Position numbers and translations under genes: made by a program
Notes under the pieces: model-generated
What the model saw: only the letters and a program-made list of their open reading frames with translations
Told to the model about the DNA's origin: nothing
Databases searched by the model: none
From: Mytilus galloprovincialis
Taxonomy: Eukaryota; Mollusca; Bivalvia; Mytilida; Mytilidae
Assembly (NCBI RefSeq): GCF_965363235.1
Contig: NC_134845.1
Location: 82,351,913-82,415,912 of the forward strand
Reading direction: 5' to 3'
DNA length: 64,000 nt
Shown here: piece after piece, positions 1 through 29,732 of the stretch
Layout of the letters: every line of letters starts with the position of its first letter
Numbering within the stretch: position 1 is the first letter of the stretch

Positions 1-191
1 GGAGTTGCCTTGATAACAAACAGTGAACAAATGTTTAAAAGTTTTTATAAAAACAAATTATCCTTACAACTCAAACCAGATATAGTCTTGTTCAATTTAT
101 TTTATTGGAAATTTTTGGTACAACCATACAAGCATTTGTAAACCATGATTTTAAACTTTCGATGAACAGATTTTGCTCAATACACAAAAAT

Positions 192-449
192 TGATACCCG
201 CAGTAATTCAAAAAAATATAGACTGGAAAATGTAGATGGGGCATAACAATCGTGAGAATAAACTGGCTCATGAGGGATTAATAAAGTTAAAACAACAGAA
301 TAAAAAAATCTAATGAAAACTGGTACCCACAGTAATTCACAAACACACAGACTGGAAAATGTAATGCACCTATATAGGTGAAGCATAAAAACATGAGAAT
401 AATCTGGCATGAGAAATTAATAAAGTTACACAACAGAATAAAGAAATCT
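192..449. repeat. Two-copy tandem duplication, about 129 bp unit
   Basis: Two diverged copies start at about 192 and 321, each beginning near TACCC(A/G)CAGTAATTCA and sharing AGACTGGAAAATGTA and TTAATAAAGTTA. The second copy has a few extra bases after AAAATGTA. It lies in the 3' flank of PGK and overlaps a chance open frame. Confidence 0.75.
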
Positions 450-770
450 CAGTTTTATTAACTTTTTTTTCAACAAGCACAGCTAATATATGTTAATGGA
501 TAACAAGCAGTTAATATATAATAATTTTCCAAGTAAATATTTCTTGTATTGTTAAGTTTGACTATGACTGAATAAACTTGAAGTTTGAAGACATAAAATC
601 AATGATTTGCTGTCTGAACCAATAACAAATACTACTCGTTTTAAAGTGCATGCTAAACTGTTTTGAAGAACTATAGGCATGCAGAACTTTTATCAACATG
701 AATAAAAAATAAATAAAAAAGCTTAAAAATCAGTAGATTTTCGTTTATAAAGTAAATGCAAATGAATTTG

Positions 771-776
771 TTTATT
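771..776 (-). terminator. Candidate poly(A) signal AATAAA for PGK
   Basis: TTTATT on the plus strand reads AATAAA on the minus strand about 285 bases after the PGK stop. Other AATAAA matches lie further downstream near 96-106, so the site in use is not decided by sequence alone. Confidence 0.3.
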
Positions 777-1057
777 TGGACCACAGTTAAGGAAAACAGA
801 ACTTTAAAATTAAATACAATAACATTGGAAAATCAAATCAAAACTCTAGTATGAGGAATTGCAATAATCATATCATAACAACAACAAACAAAAACAAAAA
901 AATACTGGAGAATGTGAAATAAATATGAAAACTATATCTTTTCTTAGCACTTATCATGTTTAATACTTTACTTTAAAATCATCCCTACCATCAATTAACA
1001 TTTACAAAGTACACAAATTAGTTTAAAAAGTTTCTATGTAGGATTTGTTCAATTCTA

Positions 1058-19556
<18,499 letters not shown>

Positions 19557-19890
19557 TTTAGTATTTCTTAGTAAGGTTGACAAACAATATTTCCTTTTTC
19601 TTTCTCTTACAAGCCGGCAAAACCTTCCAAAATTAAAGATTCAGTGCAAGAAAGACAACTCTACTTTTCCCCGTCAGAAACAAGTTGCTTTTAAAAAGCG
19701 TGTACTGAGAGCTGATGTGTCCGTTCAGATGAAAGTGATAGATGAAAGAAAACAGGTTTATAAATTTGTTTTTAATTTAGCAATATGTTATGTCCCTAGG
19801 TCAGATCATATTTCACTGAGGCTAACTTCGATAAAAAGGGAGAGGTGGGATCTACTGAAAGTTCACCGTGAGACTTATTTAAGACCTATA
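19557..19890. other. Region upstream of PGK start codon
   Basis: Presumed promoter and 5' UTR of PGK on the minus strand. A TTTATAAA match lies at about 19756-19763, 200 bp upstream of the ATG. A 117-codon open frame runs the other way (19543-19896) but resembles nothing I know and overlaps exon 1, so I treat it as chance. Confidence 0.3.
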
Positions 19891-19945
19891 ATTTAATGTT
19901 ACCGTGATAATCACTCAGTGAGTGATTATCACGGTAACATTAAAT
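19891..19945. repeat. Perfect 55-bp palindrome
   Basis: A 27-bp arm (19891-19917, starting ATTTAATGTTACCGTGATAA) is followed by one central G and the exact complement of the arm (19919-19945). The stem is uninterrupted. It lies 335 bp upstream of the PGK start codon, at the edge of a repeat region whose far end (near 21150-21180) has a diverged inverted match. Confidence 0.97.
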
Positions 19946-21190
19946 ATTGTCTGTCGGACAGAATTTCAGATAACATTCTATCCACAGACACTATTTTACA
20001 ATGAAATATTGCCCAGGACAACATTTTTTTTATGAAATGGTGTCCTTGTTCATGAAATCTTGTCACCTCCTTCTGGACAATATTTCACTATGAAATTCTG
20101 TCCATGACAATACTGAAATCAATACTGCACAATGAAATATTGTCTGCGAACAATATTTCTTGGGGGACATGATATGTTCACTGTGAAAGAATATCCATGA
20201 AAATATTTCTTCCATCAAATTATTTATTAAAAAAAATATATTAAAACATAGTATTTTCTCATTTTCAAAATTTTGTTTTGGAAAGCTACTTGTCACGGTA
20301 ATTAAAACATTCCCTTAGGTTTGAAGTTTGCTTCAAAACCATTAATTTAAGAAAATGGATGAGGTTAGGGGGGTAAAAAGTCTTCAAAAACGTCAAAAGA
20401 AGGAAAAATAACGATTTTTGGCCATCATTTCTTAAAATTTAATAGCGTGCGCCTACGTGACCCGGAAAAAAATAGGCGATTTAGAAAGCAAAAACAGTTC
20501 TCATGACATTGGAATAAAAAAAATACCTGGGTCACGTTGTCGCAGGCACTAAAAATAAAAATTTGTTGTCAAATCACCTGCAAAATGAATAATTATTACA
20601 ATATTAACAGAAAGTTACCCCCCCCCCCCTCGCCTCACTCAGTTGCAAAAGTTAGTGGTTTTGAAGTTTTATAATTATCCAAATAAAGTAAAACTTCAAA
20701 TCTTAGGGAATGTTTTAAAATAATAAGTAGCTTTCCAAAACAGAATTTGAAAAATGAGAAAATAGGGGGGCCAAAAACAGGCCTTTTATATTACATTGTA
20801 CGCTGAACATTATACTGTATCGATATATTAACGGTAATGTACAGAACATCCAAACGTGATGATGTACTAACTCTAATAGTATTTGAATATACTAGATCAG
20901 CAGATCTTTTTCAACGATGTTTTAGAATTCCAGGAACAATTGTAATATCCTTATTCAATACTTGTATTTAATTTCCATTGATAACCTCCTCTTGATGAGA
21001 CAAAATTTCATGATAATATGAATAAAATATTGTATCTATACACACAAAAATATTTTTTACCAGGACAAAATTTCCAAATATTCATTTGTGAAATATTGTC
21101 TATATACAGACCATTTTTACAATGAACCTTCTCTAAACATAATTTCATATATGAGGACAATATTCCAGTTTATCGCGATGATGTATCCTT
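19946..21190. repeat. Degraded element with recurrent AATGAAATATTGTC motifs
   Basis: Variants of TGAAATATTGTC and GGACAATATTTC occur through 19946-20180 and 20995-21165. A MITE interrupts the middle (20252-20764). The right end reads, in complement, TCATCGCGATAAACTGGAAT, which weakly matches the palindrome arm on the left, so a TIR element is likely but its edges are uncertain. Confidence 0.45.
20252..20764. mobile_element. MITE with about 75-bp inverted ends
   Basis: Left TATTTTCTCATTTTCAAAAT then TTTGTTTTGGAAAGCTACTT; right, in complement, TATTTTCTCATTTTTCAAAT then TCTGTTTTGGAAAGCTACTT. Both arms continue to AAAACATTCCCT(T/A)AG and TTTGAAG. The interior contains a 13-nt C run and GTGACCC/GGGTCAC motifs. 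The target duplication is unclear. Confidence 0.75.
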
Positions 21191-23183
21191 ATTCACGTCT
21201 TTTTTTTAAAAAAAAAGCAGTGTAACATAAGTATGGCTCCCTCCTCATTCCCGCTTTACATGTAACCACCCACCCTTATTAAAAGTTCAAGGATACACTA
21301 CGGATAAGTTTAAGCGAACTAAAATGTGCTTCTGTGATGTTCTGAAGACCAATTCTTACAGATAAATAAAGATATTGCTATAATTTACATTGTATAAAAC
21401 ACACCCACAGACCAGTTGCCCCTTTCTACTCTTTGTGTCCAAAGTACCTATTCAACTGATTGAATCGAATCATGTTACAAGGAGATGGAACTCTGAATGA
21501 TTTCAGTGTTCGTCGGTCATCCGTGATCTTGGCTTTATCCGAGTTAACAGTACGTGAGTACTTTGATTTTTGTTTCATTTTGTTCGCCGAAAATGTAAAG
21601 TTATCTCTCTTACATTTTGAAACAAACAATTATTGTGCAGATTTATATATATTGCTTGTGAATATTTTATTTAATTCTGTTTATCCTTTGAAGACTTCAA
21701 TGTTGGAGACATGTTTAACCGAAGTACCGTCTATCAAATTTATTTGCTACATTTTTGTATTTATCTCGACTTTGGTTGGTTTAGAGTTTGCAAATCGTAA
21801 AGGATTTGTTTAGTTTAAACCCATATTTTGACCGCAATTCTTGAAGAGTTTTTAAAATTCTTTATTTAGTTGTTAAATTTTCAGTAGCGTCTCTTGAAAG
21901 TATTTGATCAGATGTTTTTCAAGTATCTTATATTACTTATTTGATAAAATATAATTCGCTTTTTGTTGCACATAATCCCACTGATTAGTCATTAAACTCA
22001 TGAAAAAGACTGTTAGCAAATATTAGGAAGAAATTTATGAAATTGACATAAGGAAATATACATGACAATAACAAAGAAATGAACATACACTGATACGACG
22101 ACGAATTGAAAGAGAGAAGGTATTATCAAATATAGTAAATGATCCCCGGATGATCCGAGTGAAAGTTGCGTTTTGTGGACCAGTGTATATAGGCCTACCG
22201 TGGTGTTTGTTTTACCAAACTAAATCACTGTTCGATCTTAGATACAGTGTATATAAACATGATACAAATAGTAAACAAAATAGTTAAGGCCATGGTGTCT
22301 TGATTTTACGCTTTTCAGTGTATTTGCATCTTGTAAACATGGTAAAGTTCTGTGCGAATATATTTAACAAGAAACATTTATTGTCTCGCTTTCTTCAATA
22401 ATAAAATCATTGTAACTTATAAACACTTCTTCTCGACTTCGTATGTGGATCCAGGATTTTTTTTAAATGGAAGAGCAATGCAAAGTTATGAGTTTGATAT
22501 TTACATATATAATATCAACAGAATCTTCTAGTCAAGAAGACATTTGATAAAACGAAAAAAGCAAAAGAGTATAAAAAACAAGCACTGAGCTTATATCCTA
22601 ACTTAGCTGGTAAACGCAAAATATGTTTTGGCTAAAAAAAATTAAGAATGTCCATTCCCTCTTTACCTATACTTAGACAACCAGTCGTAAAAAAAAAACT
22701 GCACCCTCAAAAGAAGAAATAGATACACAACTTGATTTGAAAATTTCAGGAACGTTACTTATATTTGTGAGATGATACATTGTTTTTGTGGTTCATGACC
22801 AGTACACACCCGATTATTATTCGCCTTTGATGATGTCGACTCATACAATAATACTAGAGTACGGGGTTGTGGTTTAGCCGGGGCTTGTCGTGGAATATAA
22901 CCCACCCCTACTTCTAAAAAAGAACAGAAAAAATAAGCAACAAATGTCGATGACCAATAAAAATCCCAATCGAATTGGATTTTATACTAATGTAATAATT
23001 TCACTTCGTTAAATCCGAACTTGCCTCTACACATGGGACCTCATTTTAATGTTTTATGTCATATGATGCTCATGTGATGAGCTTGAAAGTTGTTTGGTTT
23101 TTTACTATATAGAATATGGTCCCATGGTTATCTATAGTCGCCGTCACGTTAAAATTGGCACCATGTTTTTTGTTAAAATTTTC
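21191..23183. other. Intergenic, no gene recognised
   Basis: AT-rich DNA between PGK and the tubulin. A 117-codon open frame (21460-21813, plus) starts MNRIMLQGDGTLNDF and has no motif I recognise. A run of A at 22690-22698 and general AT richness are all else I see. Confidence 0.4.
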
Positions 23184-23187
23184 TTAA

Positions 23188-23442
23188 GGTGGTACCCAAC
23201 ACTTTCACTAAAATTAATTTGGCTCGTTTAATTTTCATAAAATTTTGTCAAAGTATTTACTTTGACACTTAAACAAAAATATAAAAATTTGAAAAATTTT
23301 GAACCAACCGCTTTGTCAGAAAAGCAATTTGACAAACACCAATTTTGATCATTGAGAATCTTAATATTCCTTTTACAACACAATGTTATTAAAACGTTTA
23401 GCTGACTTTACAAGTTATCTCCCTGTAGTGTTAGGTACCACC
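23188..23442. mobile_element. 255-bp MITE in TTAA (piggyBac-like)
   Basis: The ends GGTGGTACCCAACAC and GTGTTAGGTACCACC are inverted and flanked by TTAA (23184-23187, 23443-23446). TTAA target duplication is characteristic of piggyBac and Kolobok-type elements. A related sequence in opposite orientation forms the right part of the element ending at 57515. Confidence 0.85.
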
Positions 23443-23609
23443 TTAAATATCGACCGCGTTTACTAAAGATCATGTTTTTCAATAATACAGAGGTCAGACT
23501 TTACTTGCCTGATATATCCTCTCATTTTTACAAATATAACGCAGTTAAAATACTTTTTTTCTTTCTATCAAATTGTTGCGAAATGTATATGAATAAAATT
23601 CAAGACATG

Positions 23610-23844
23610 GTATACGTCAAATAAAGGCAACAGTATTATACCGCTGTTTAATAGTCGTAAATCGATTAAGCGAAAACAAATCCTGGTCACAAACCAAAAC
23701 CGAGGGAAACACATCAACTATAAGAGGAAAACAACGGAACATCAGAAACACTGAACAGGTACAAAAACAAACGCCAACATACATAGAAACGGATTATTGA
23801 TAACAACTGCCATATTCCTGACTAGATACAGGACATTATAAGAA
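23610..23844. repeat. Dispersed family B copy, left part, split by insertion
   Basis: Shares AATAAAGGCAACAGTA, CAAACCAAAACC(G/A)AGGGAAAC and the CAGGACATT end with the copy at 44765-45232. It continues at 25150 after the pearl-like insertion, resuming with AAATGGTGGGAATTGAACCT. Confidence 0.75.
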
Positions 23845-25149
23845 AACAAGAGGCTCTAAAGAGCATGTGTCGCTCACCTTGGTCTTTGCGCATATCATAA
23901 ACGAAGGAAACCGATGGATTCATGACAAAATTGAGTTATGGTGATGGGGATGCGTTTGTAGATTTAATATGTATCTTACTGACCATTCTTTCTGCTTACA
24001 ATTATCTCTATCTAATGAACCTATGAATCTATCCCAGTAGATAAAATCTTTTGTAAAAATTTACAAAATTTACAAAATTTATGAAAATTGTTAAAAATTG
24101 ACTATAAAGGGTAATAACTCCTTAAGAGGTCAATTGACCATTTTTATTATAGTGACTTATTTGTAGGTTTTACTTTGCTGTACATTATTGCTGTTTACAG
24201 TTTATCTCTATCTATAATAATATTAAAGATAATAACCAAAAGCTGCAAATTTTTTCTTAAAATTACCAATTCAGGGGCAGCAACCCAACAACAGGTTGCC
24301 TGATTGGTCTGAAAATTTCAGGGCAGATAGACCTTGACCTAACGAACAATTTGACCCTACTACAGTTTGCTCTATATGCTTTAGTTTCATAGATATTAGC
24401 CAAAATCTACATTTTACCCCTATGTTCTATTTTTAGCCATGGCGGCCATCTTGGTTGGTTGACCAGGTCATCAAACACATTTTTTTAAACTAGATACTAA
24501 TGATAATTGTAGCCAAGTATGGTTAAATTTGGCCCAATAGTTTCAGAGGAGAAGATTTTTGTTAAAGATTACAAAAAATTACTAAAAATGGTTAAAAATT
24601 CACTATAAAGGGCAATAACTCGTAAAGGGGTCAACTGACCATGGGGTCATGTTGAAGTTTATGTAAATATTAATTTGCTGAACATTATTGCTGTTTACAG
24701 TTTATCTCTATCTATAATAATATTCAAGATAACCGAAAACGGCAAAATTTCCTTAAAATTACCAATTCAGGGACAGCAACCCAACAACGGGTTGTTCGAT
24801 TCATCTGAAAATTTCAGGGCAGATAGATTTTAACCTGATAAACAATTTTACTTCAGGTCAGATTTTCTCTTAATGCTTTTGTTTCAGAGATATAGGCCAA
24901 AGTCTACATTTTACCCCTATGTTCTATTTTTAGCCATGGCGGCCATCTTGATTGGTTGGCCGGGTCACCGGACACAATTTTTAAACTAGATACCCCAATA
25001 TTGATTGTGGCTAAGTATGGATGAATTTGGCCCAGTAGTTTCAGAGGAGAAGATTTTAGTAAAAGTTAACGACGACGGACGACGACGACAGACGCCGGAC
25101 GCCAAGTGATGAGAAAAGCTCACTTGGCCCTTTGGGTCAGGTGAGCTAA
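23845..25149. mobile_element. Pearl-like element with two about 500-bp tandem cores
   Basis: Begins ACAAGAGGCTCTAAAGAGCA and ends GGGTCAGGTGAGCTAAAA. Two tandem cores about 500 bp apart share ACTATAAAGG, TTTATCTCTATCTATAATAA, TTTTAGCCATGGCGGCCATC and TTTCAGAGGAGAAGATTTT. After the cores comes a GACGAC-rich simple repeat (25066-25100). This order (leader, tandem core, short simple repeat, tail) matches bivalve pearl elements, now linked to Helitron-related families. Edges are supported by the uninterrupted host repeat at about 45150-45175. Confidence 0.7.
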
Positions 25150-25320
25150 AAAATGGTGGGAATTGAACCTGGTTTTATGTTTTACCAAACCTCCCTCTCA
25201 TATGGCAATCTTAAAAAATAGTACAAAAACAAACGCCTACATACATAGAAACGGACTATTTGATAACTACCAATTTTTAAACGAGACTACAACTCAACGT
25301 CTCAAATAATTAAGAGATAT
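25150..25320. repeat. Dispersed family B copy, right part
   Basis: Continuation of the host repeat after the insertion: ATTGAACCTGGTTTTATG, then CCTCCCTCTCATATGGCAAT and a second copy of ACAAAAACAAACGCC(T/A)ACAT, which also occurs at 23765. Confidence 0.6.
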
Positions 25321-26143
25321 AGAGAGGGCAACTATGTGATATAAAGGGCAACAATGTGATCACTACAAATGAAATTCAAAGTAATTCTGAACGAGACAAG
25401 TCTACACTATAATCTGTTTGACATAACAGTATTTGATGAACCCACTTCAAACAATCTTCAATAAATTATACTATCACCACTAAGTTGATATACTTCTTAA
25501 TATTTACTTCAATTTAGTTTGTTTTATGTTCATAATTATTTATTTTGTATAAAGATTTAAATCTCACAAAAGAATATGACAAACGAGGAAGACTCTAAAT
25601 TCCTAAAGAGAATCTAAAATTTTGACAGTTTGTCAATAAAGGCTCAGATATTATCGAGAATTATAAGAGCCTCGTTTTAGATTACACAAAGATGTGCTAA
25701 TTCCACTTGAATTTTACTTGCCAATTTAACAGACAAGTTACACTTTTGATCTTGTTTAGGAGAGTACCGATCTGAAGCCGCAATATTGGAAAAAAAAATC
25801 TCATATGACATTTATGAACTTTATATATTTGACAAATCCTGGTCCATATTATACATGTTATAATACATCCACATTTGATATATGATCATATATTACGATT
25901 ATGTTTAAGTATATTACACCCAACTTTCCCTTTTTTTTGAATCCACACAATAGAGGCAATAAGTGAGTAATGAAAAAGATGAAATGATTAAGGAAAATCG
26001 GATTGATAGGTGAAAGTTTGGTTCATAATGCTCTTCCAACTTTATACCTTTTGAATAGTATTTTTATTCGAGTGCCAGTTGTGAGTCTTTTGTAGTCTGG
26101 CGTACACAATTTTAATATTGATATCTATGATGATATAAGAAAA
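25321..26143. other. Intergenic, nothing recognised
   Basis: AT-rich DNA with no open frame longer than chance and no repeat structure that I could see. Confidence 0.5.
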
Positions 26144-26255
26144 AGTAGATGTTGTGTAATTGCCTATGAGACAACTCTTCACAAGAGACCACATGACACA
26201 GAAGTTAACAACTATAGGTCACCGTACTGCTTTCAACAAGGAATGAAGCTCTTAC
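26144..26255 (+). repeat. Dispersed family A fragment
   Basis: Forward fragment with ATGAGACAACTCTTCACAAG, AACAACTATAGGTCACCGTA and CTTTCAACAAGGA. Confidence 0.7.
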
Positions 26256-26487
26256 CGTGTTGTCAATTATAAATGGTTTCCCCCTTTTGTATATCTGGTA
26301 TCAAGAGTCTATGACTTGTTATTAATTTTGATGACCCCTTCGTCATATTGGTATCTTTCCACTATTTATAAGTTTAAATGCCACTTTCGTATCTTTCGAC
26401 TCTTCTTTTAATGCTGAAACGAAAAGATTACAGGACAAAACTACACAACCAAAAATCTCCGGAAATAAACTTTTTTTATATAGATTA

Positions 26488-26636
26488 GACAGTTGGTTTT
26501 CCTGTTTGTATGGTTTTACACTAGTCATTGTGGGGCCCTTTATATCTTGCTGTTCGGTGTGAGCCCGTATTTTGACTTATAAATTGTGACCTGGATGGAG
26601 AGTTGTCTCATTGGCATTCATACTACATCTTATATT
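26488..26636 (-). repeat. Dispersed family A copy
   Basis: Reverse copy: GTTTTACACTAGTCATT, CTTGCTGTTCGGTGTGAGCC, GACCTGGATGGAGAGTTGTC and CATTCATACTACATCTT. Confidence 0.75.
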
Positions 26637-26639
26637 CAG

Positions 26640-26985
26640 CTAATCTCTTGCAAGCAAAAATCTATACAAAAGTAAGCAATAGAAATCAACATATATAGGC
26701 AATACGAACGTATCATTGTCAAGAACAGCCATAAAGCTTGGTGATAGACCCCTCCTGAAAACGAAAGAACGGACGGACGGACGGACGTACGAACGGACAC
26801 ACAGACCAGAAAACATAATGCCCATAAATGGGGCATAACAATATATTTTGAACAAGCGAATGGATGATCGAGACTATACGAATAGGCAAATGAACATGAA
26901 GCGTCATAAGTTTTGCAGGTTGCAATGTCAAGGACATATCGCTTGGTGATAGACCCCTTCTGAAGATAAAACATTTTATTTTCAA
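26640..26985. mobile_element. Pearl-like remnant: two core pieces and an ACGG microsatellite
   Basis: CTTGGTGATAGACCCCT(C/T)CTGAA occurs at about 26739 and 26941, about 202 bp apart. After the first comes (ACGG)n, then ACGAACGGACACACAGACCA and CCCATAAATGGGGCATAACA, a tail also echoed near 236. The ACGG run fits the ACYG microsatellite described in pearl elements. Three overlapping minus-strand open frames here are products of the repeat. Confidence 0.65.
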
Positions 26986-28742
26986 TATTGATTTAATGCA
27001 CAGAAGTGTTAGTGATTAAATGAAAGGAAAATTATTATTTAAATCATACCATTGTTGCCTATCAAATGATGAGTGGGACATTGGCTAATCAAACAGACCG
27101 CTTTGGTAAAATAAAACGAATGTTAATTTATCTATACAGGTTTTAAGTGATGTACCCCTTTGGTTAAATGAAATGAATGATATTTATCTTGTGAGATTTT
27201 TAAATTGTGTTAAAGAGTACTTGTTTGACGTGATTAAGTTGTTTTACGATTAATGTGCAGTGTTAAGTAGGGAAAAATACGAAACGCGGCGTTGCCGAGT
27301 ACTTTATGTTAAGGTTACACACTAATGCATGTACTGAGGTCCAGAACAATATATAACAGAGGAATGTATTATTTTCGTCAGTGTTTGACTATTAAGTCGC
27401 CATAGGTAATTGTTGTCAAATAAAAAGAAACATATAGAGGTGACGTTAAACTGAAAAAAAGAGATTGTTGGATTTTAAGCTTGTTACATAATGATAATAA
27501 ATCAGACTTATAACTGCTCAGTCTTATTTTCACATCGTAGTAGCAAGAAGTGCATATCAATTATATGTATATGATACGATTTCATACAAGATTTGGGCTA
27601 TATCCTTTCACCTTTTTAGTCCTCCCGTCCGTCCGTCCGTCCGTCCAACACATATTTTCAATTCACTTTTATTCAAACAGGATCAGGATTTTTCGATGTG
27701 TCAAATACTTACTTAACAGATAGCTTGTATGTAAAATTAGCTGAAATACTCCAGAGAAGCATAGCATGCATACATAGCAAGAGAAACCACTTACTCTGTC
27801 GACGCGCCCATCTAAGCAGTTATTTGGATTTCATGTGGTTGTCTTTTACTTGGTTGATATGTTAAACGCTAGTGTTCTGAACTTTTTCCTAGTTTTTTTT
27901 TAACTTGCCATATATGCATTTAGTGAACAAATTGGGTAAAACATTATGGCAAGTTGTTGAACTATACCATATCATCACACATTTCATATTTGGCTTAAAA
28001 TATATCTCCCTCATGCAAAGCTCTAATTCCTTGTCCGGATTTGTCTACACGTTAGGTCATTTTTGGTTTAAATCTTATCTTCACCATTTGTGTTAGCATT
28101 TAGATATTCAATATAATGGCCACGAACATCACTGAAGATACTTGTCGAGATGTGCATCTGGTGCACTAAAAGTGGTGTTAGGAAAATAATTTTTCCAACT
28201 CTCGAAGTGTATGCATGTGTCTATGATGACATTCATACCAAATTTTCTACAACCGTGAAAATAAATAAATTAAAAATCAACAATAGAGAAATAAATAAGT
28301 ATCCAATGCGAAGTCTTCAACAGCGAACTATAACGGGAAAATATTTGGGCTTTAAGATGGTGTTATCAGTATATAATTACTTAACACTTCATTTATTATC
28401 AAGATTACATTTACAAAGAATTTAAGAGTTAAATCTGATATGTTTGCGTGGTTGGGGATGTGTGACTTGACACTTCACCTTTTTGATCAAAGTTATTTAG
28501 ATGCTTATTTCATCAAATAAAAAGTTTATCGACACGCCATATCAATTTCAGTAATGGATCTCTAATCGCATACATGTATTTCTACTTCTCTTCAATTGAC
28601 TTGCATGTTTCACTCTGTGTGATCTAACAAAATATATTATATTTTGAAATGTTAAAAAAATATTTTGAGATAGAACTCGATGCATTTAACTTGACGCTGA
28701 AGTAGTCACTTTAATATTCATTTGTATGGTCAGTTTTCCAAT
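26986..28742. other. Intergenic, nothing recognised except a CCGT run
   Basis: No gene. A (CCGT)n microsatellite at 27624-27646 may be another pearl-like scar. Small open frames at 27905 and 28150 show no motif. Confidence 0.45.
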
Positions 28743-28750
28743 TTTTTTTC

Positions 28751-28901
28751 CAGTGGCGGGTCTAGAAATTTTCATAAGAGGGGGCCCACTGACAGCCTGT
28801 GGGAGGGGGATTCCGTCACGTTTCAGTGATTCCCTATATAACAAACCAATTTTTTTCTGAAAAAGGGGGGCCCGGGCCCCTCCCCCCTAAATCCGCCTCT
28901 G
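28751..28901. mobile_element. hAT-type MITE remnant, CAGTGGCGG ends
   Basis: Starts CAGTGGCGGGTCTAG and ends CTAAATCCGCCTCTG, an inverted pair, with GGGGGG/CCCCCC tracts inside each end. Many animal hAT MITEs begin CAGTGGCGG. The flanking 8 bp do not match well, so the target duplication has decayed or is not hAT-like. A relative lies at 61910-62074. Confidence 0.65.
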
Positions 28902-29531
28902 TTTTCTGTACAAAGATGCAAAGCAGGAGAGTATCCCATCGTTTTATTTTAGTTTAGCTTCAGGTTATTTTTATTATTCTGACTCTTTTCTATTCTATTA
29001 TACACGAGAGTACTCTTTATGTCATGTATCATAAAAATTTCCAGAGTTACCGTAAAAGTTAGTATTTTAAGGTGGAATCTTCAAAATCAATGTTGAAACA
29101 AGGGCCGTGTTGAGCGAATAATACTCTGTAGGTTAATAATGCCAATAATTTAGTACGTTGGACGCGCGTTTTGACTGTAGAATTAAACATGCAGTTAAAA
29201 CAAAAACTTCCTAAATCTGGCGGCGGTCATGTATGCAAAAGGGGAAAGGAGTGCGTGTCTGATATCCTCAAACCGTCATGCACCAGCAGTAATATCGACC
29301 CAGTGTTTGTACAAACCTTTTAAAAATACAAAGCTTATATAAAAAAAAAAAAAAAAAAAAGAAGAAAATATATACAGGGAGTGATTTATAAATAACATTT
29401 AAGCTTCTGAAAATAGGATGATCTCGGGTGACTCTTTGAATTATATTGTTACGTTTATAATTTTAGCTTTTTCTGTCATTTTTAGGTCGACTTGTAAAAC
29501 AATACTTCTGAGTTACTCTGTATTATTGAAA
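28902..29531. other. Intergenic, short repeat scraps only
   Basis: Contains ACCAGCAGTAATATCGACCC, a match to the 3' piece at 63672-63700, and an A run at 29341-29360. No gene seen. Confidence 0.45.
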
Positions 29532-29732
29532 AAAAAAGAAGTTGTGGTATGATTGCCAATGAGACAACTCCCCACAACAGACCAAATAACAGAGAAATCA
29601 ACAACTATAGGTACCATACGGCCTTCAACAATGAGCAAATGCCATACTGTATAGTCAGCTATAGAATGCCCCAAAATGACTAATGTAAAACAATTCAAAC
29701 GAGAAAACTATAACGGCCTAATGTATGTACAA
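29532..29732 (+). repeat. Dispersed family A copy, split by a pearl-like insertion
   Basis: Forward copy: GTGGTATGATTGCCAATGAG, ACAACTATAGGTACCATACG, GCCTTCAACAATGAGCAAAT and ACAATTCAAACGAGAAAACT. It continues after the insertion at 30656-30800 (AATGAACGAAAAACAAAT). Confidence 0.8.

Larger units (their letters stand above)
1..1057. other. PGK 3' flank / 3' UTR region
   Basis: AT-rich sequence beyond the PGK stop codon. It presumably includes the 3' UTR on the minus strand. Apart from the tandem duplication at 192-449 and possible poly(A) signals I see no gene. Confidence 0.5.

Noticed and set aside
21460-21813. 117-codon plus-strand open frame
   Set aside because: No recognisable domain and no supporting signals; kept only as a note in the intergenic entry.
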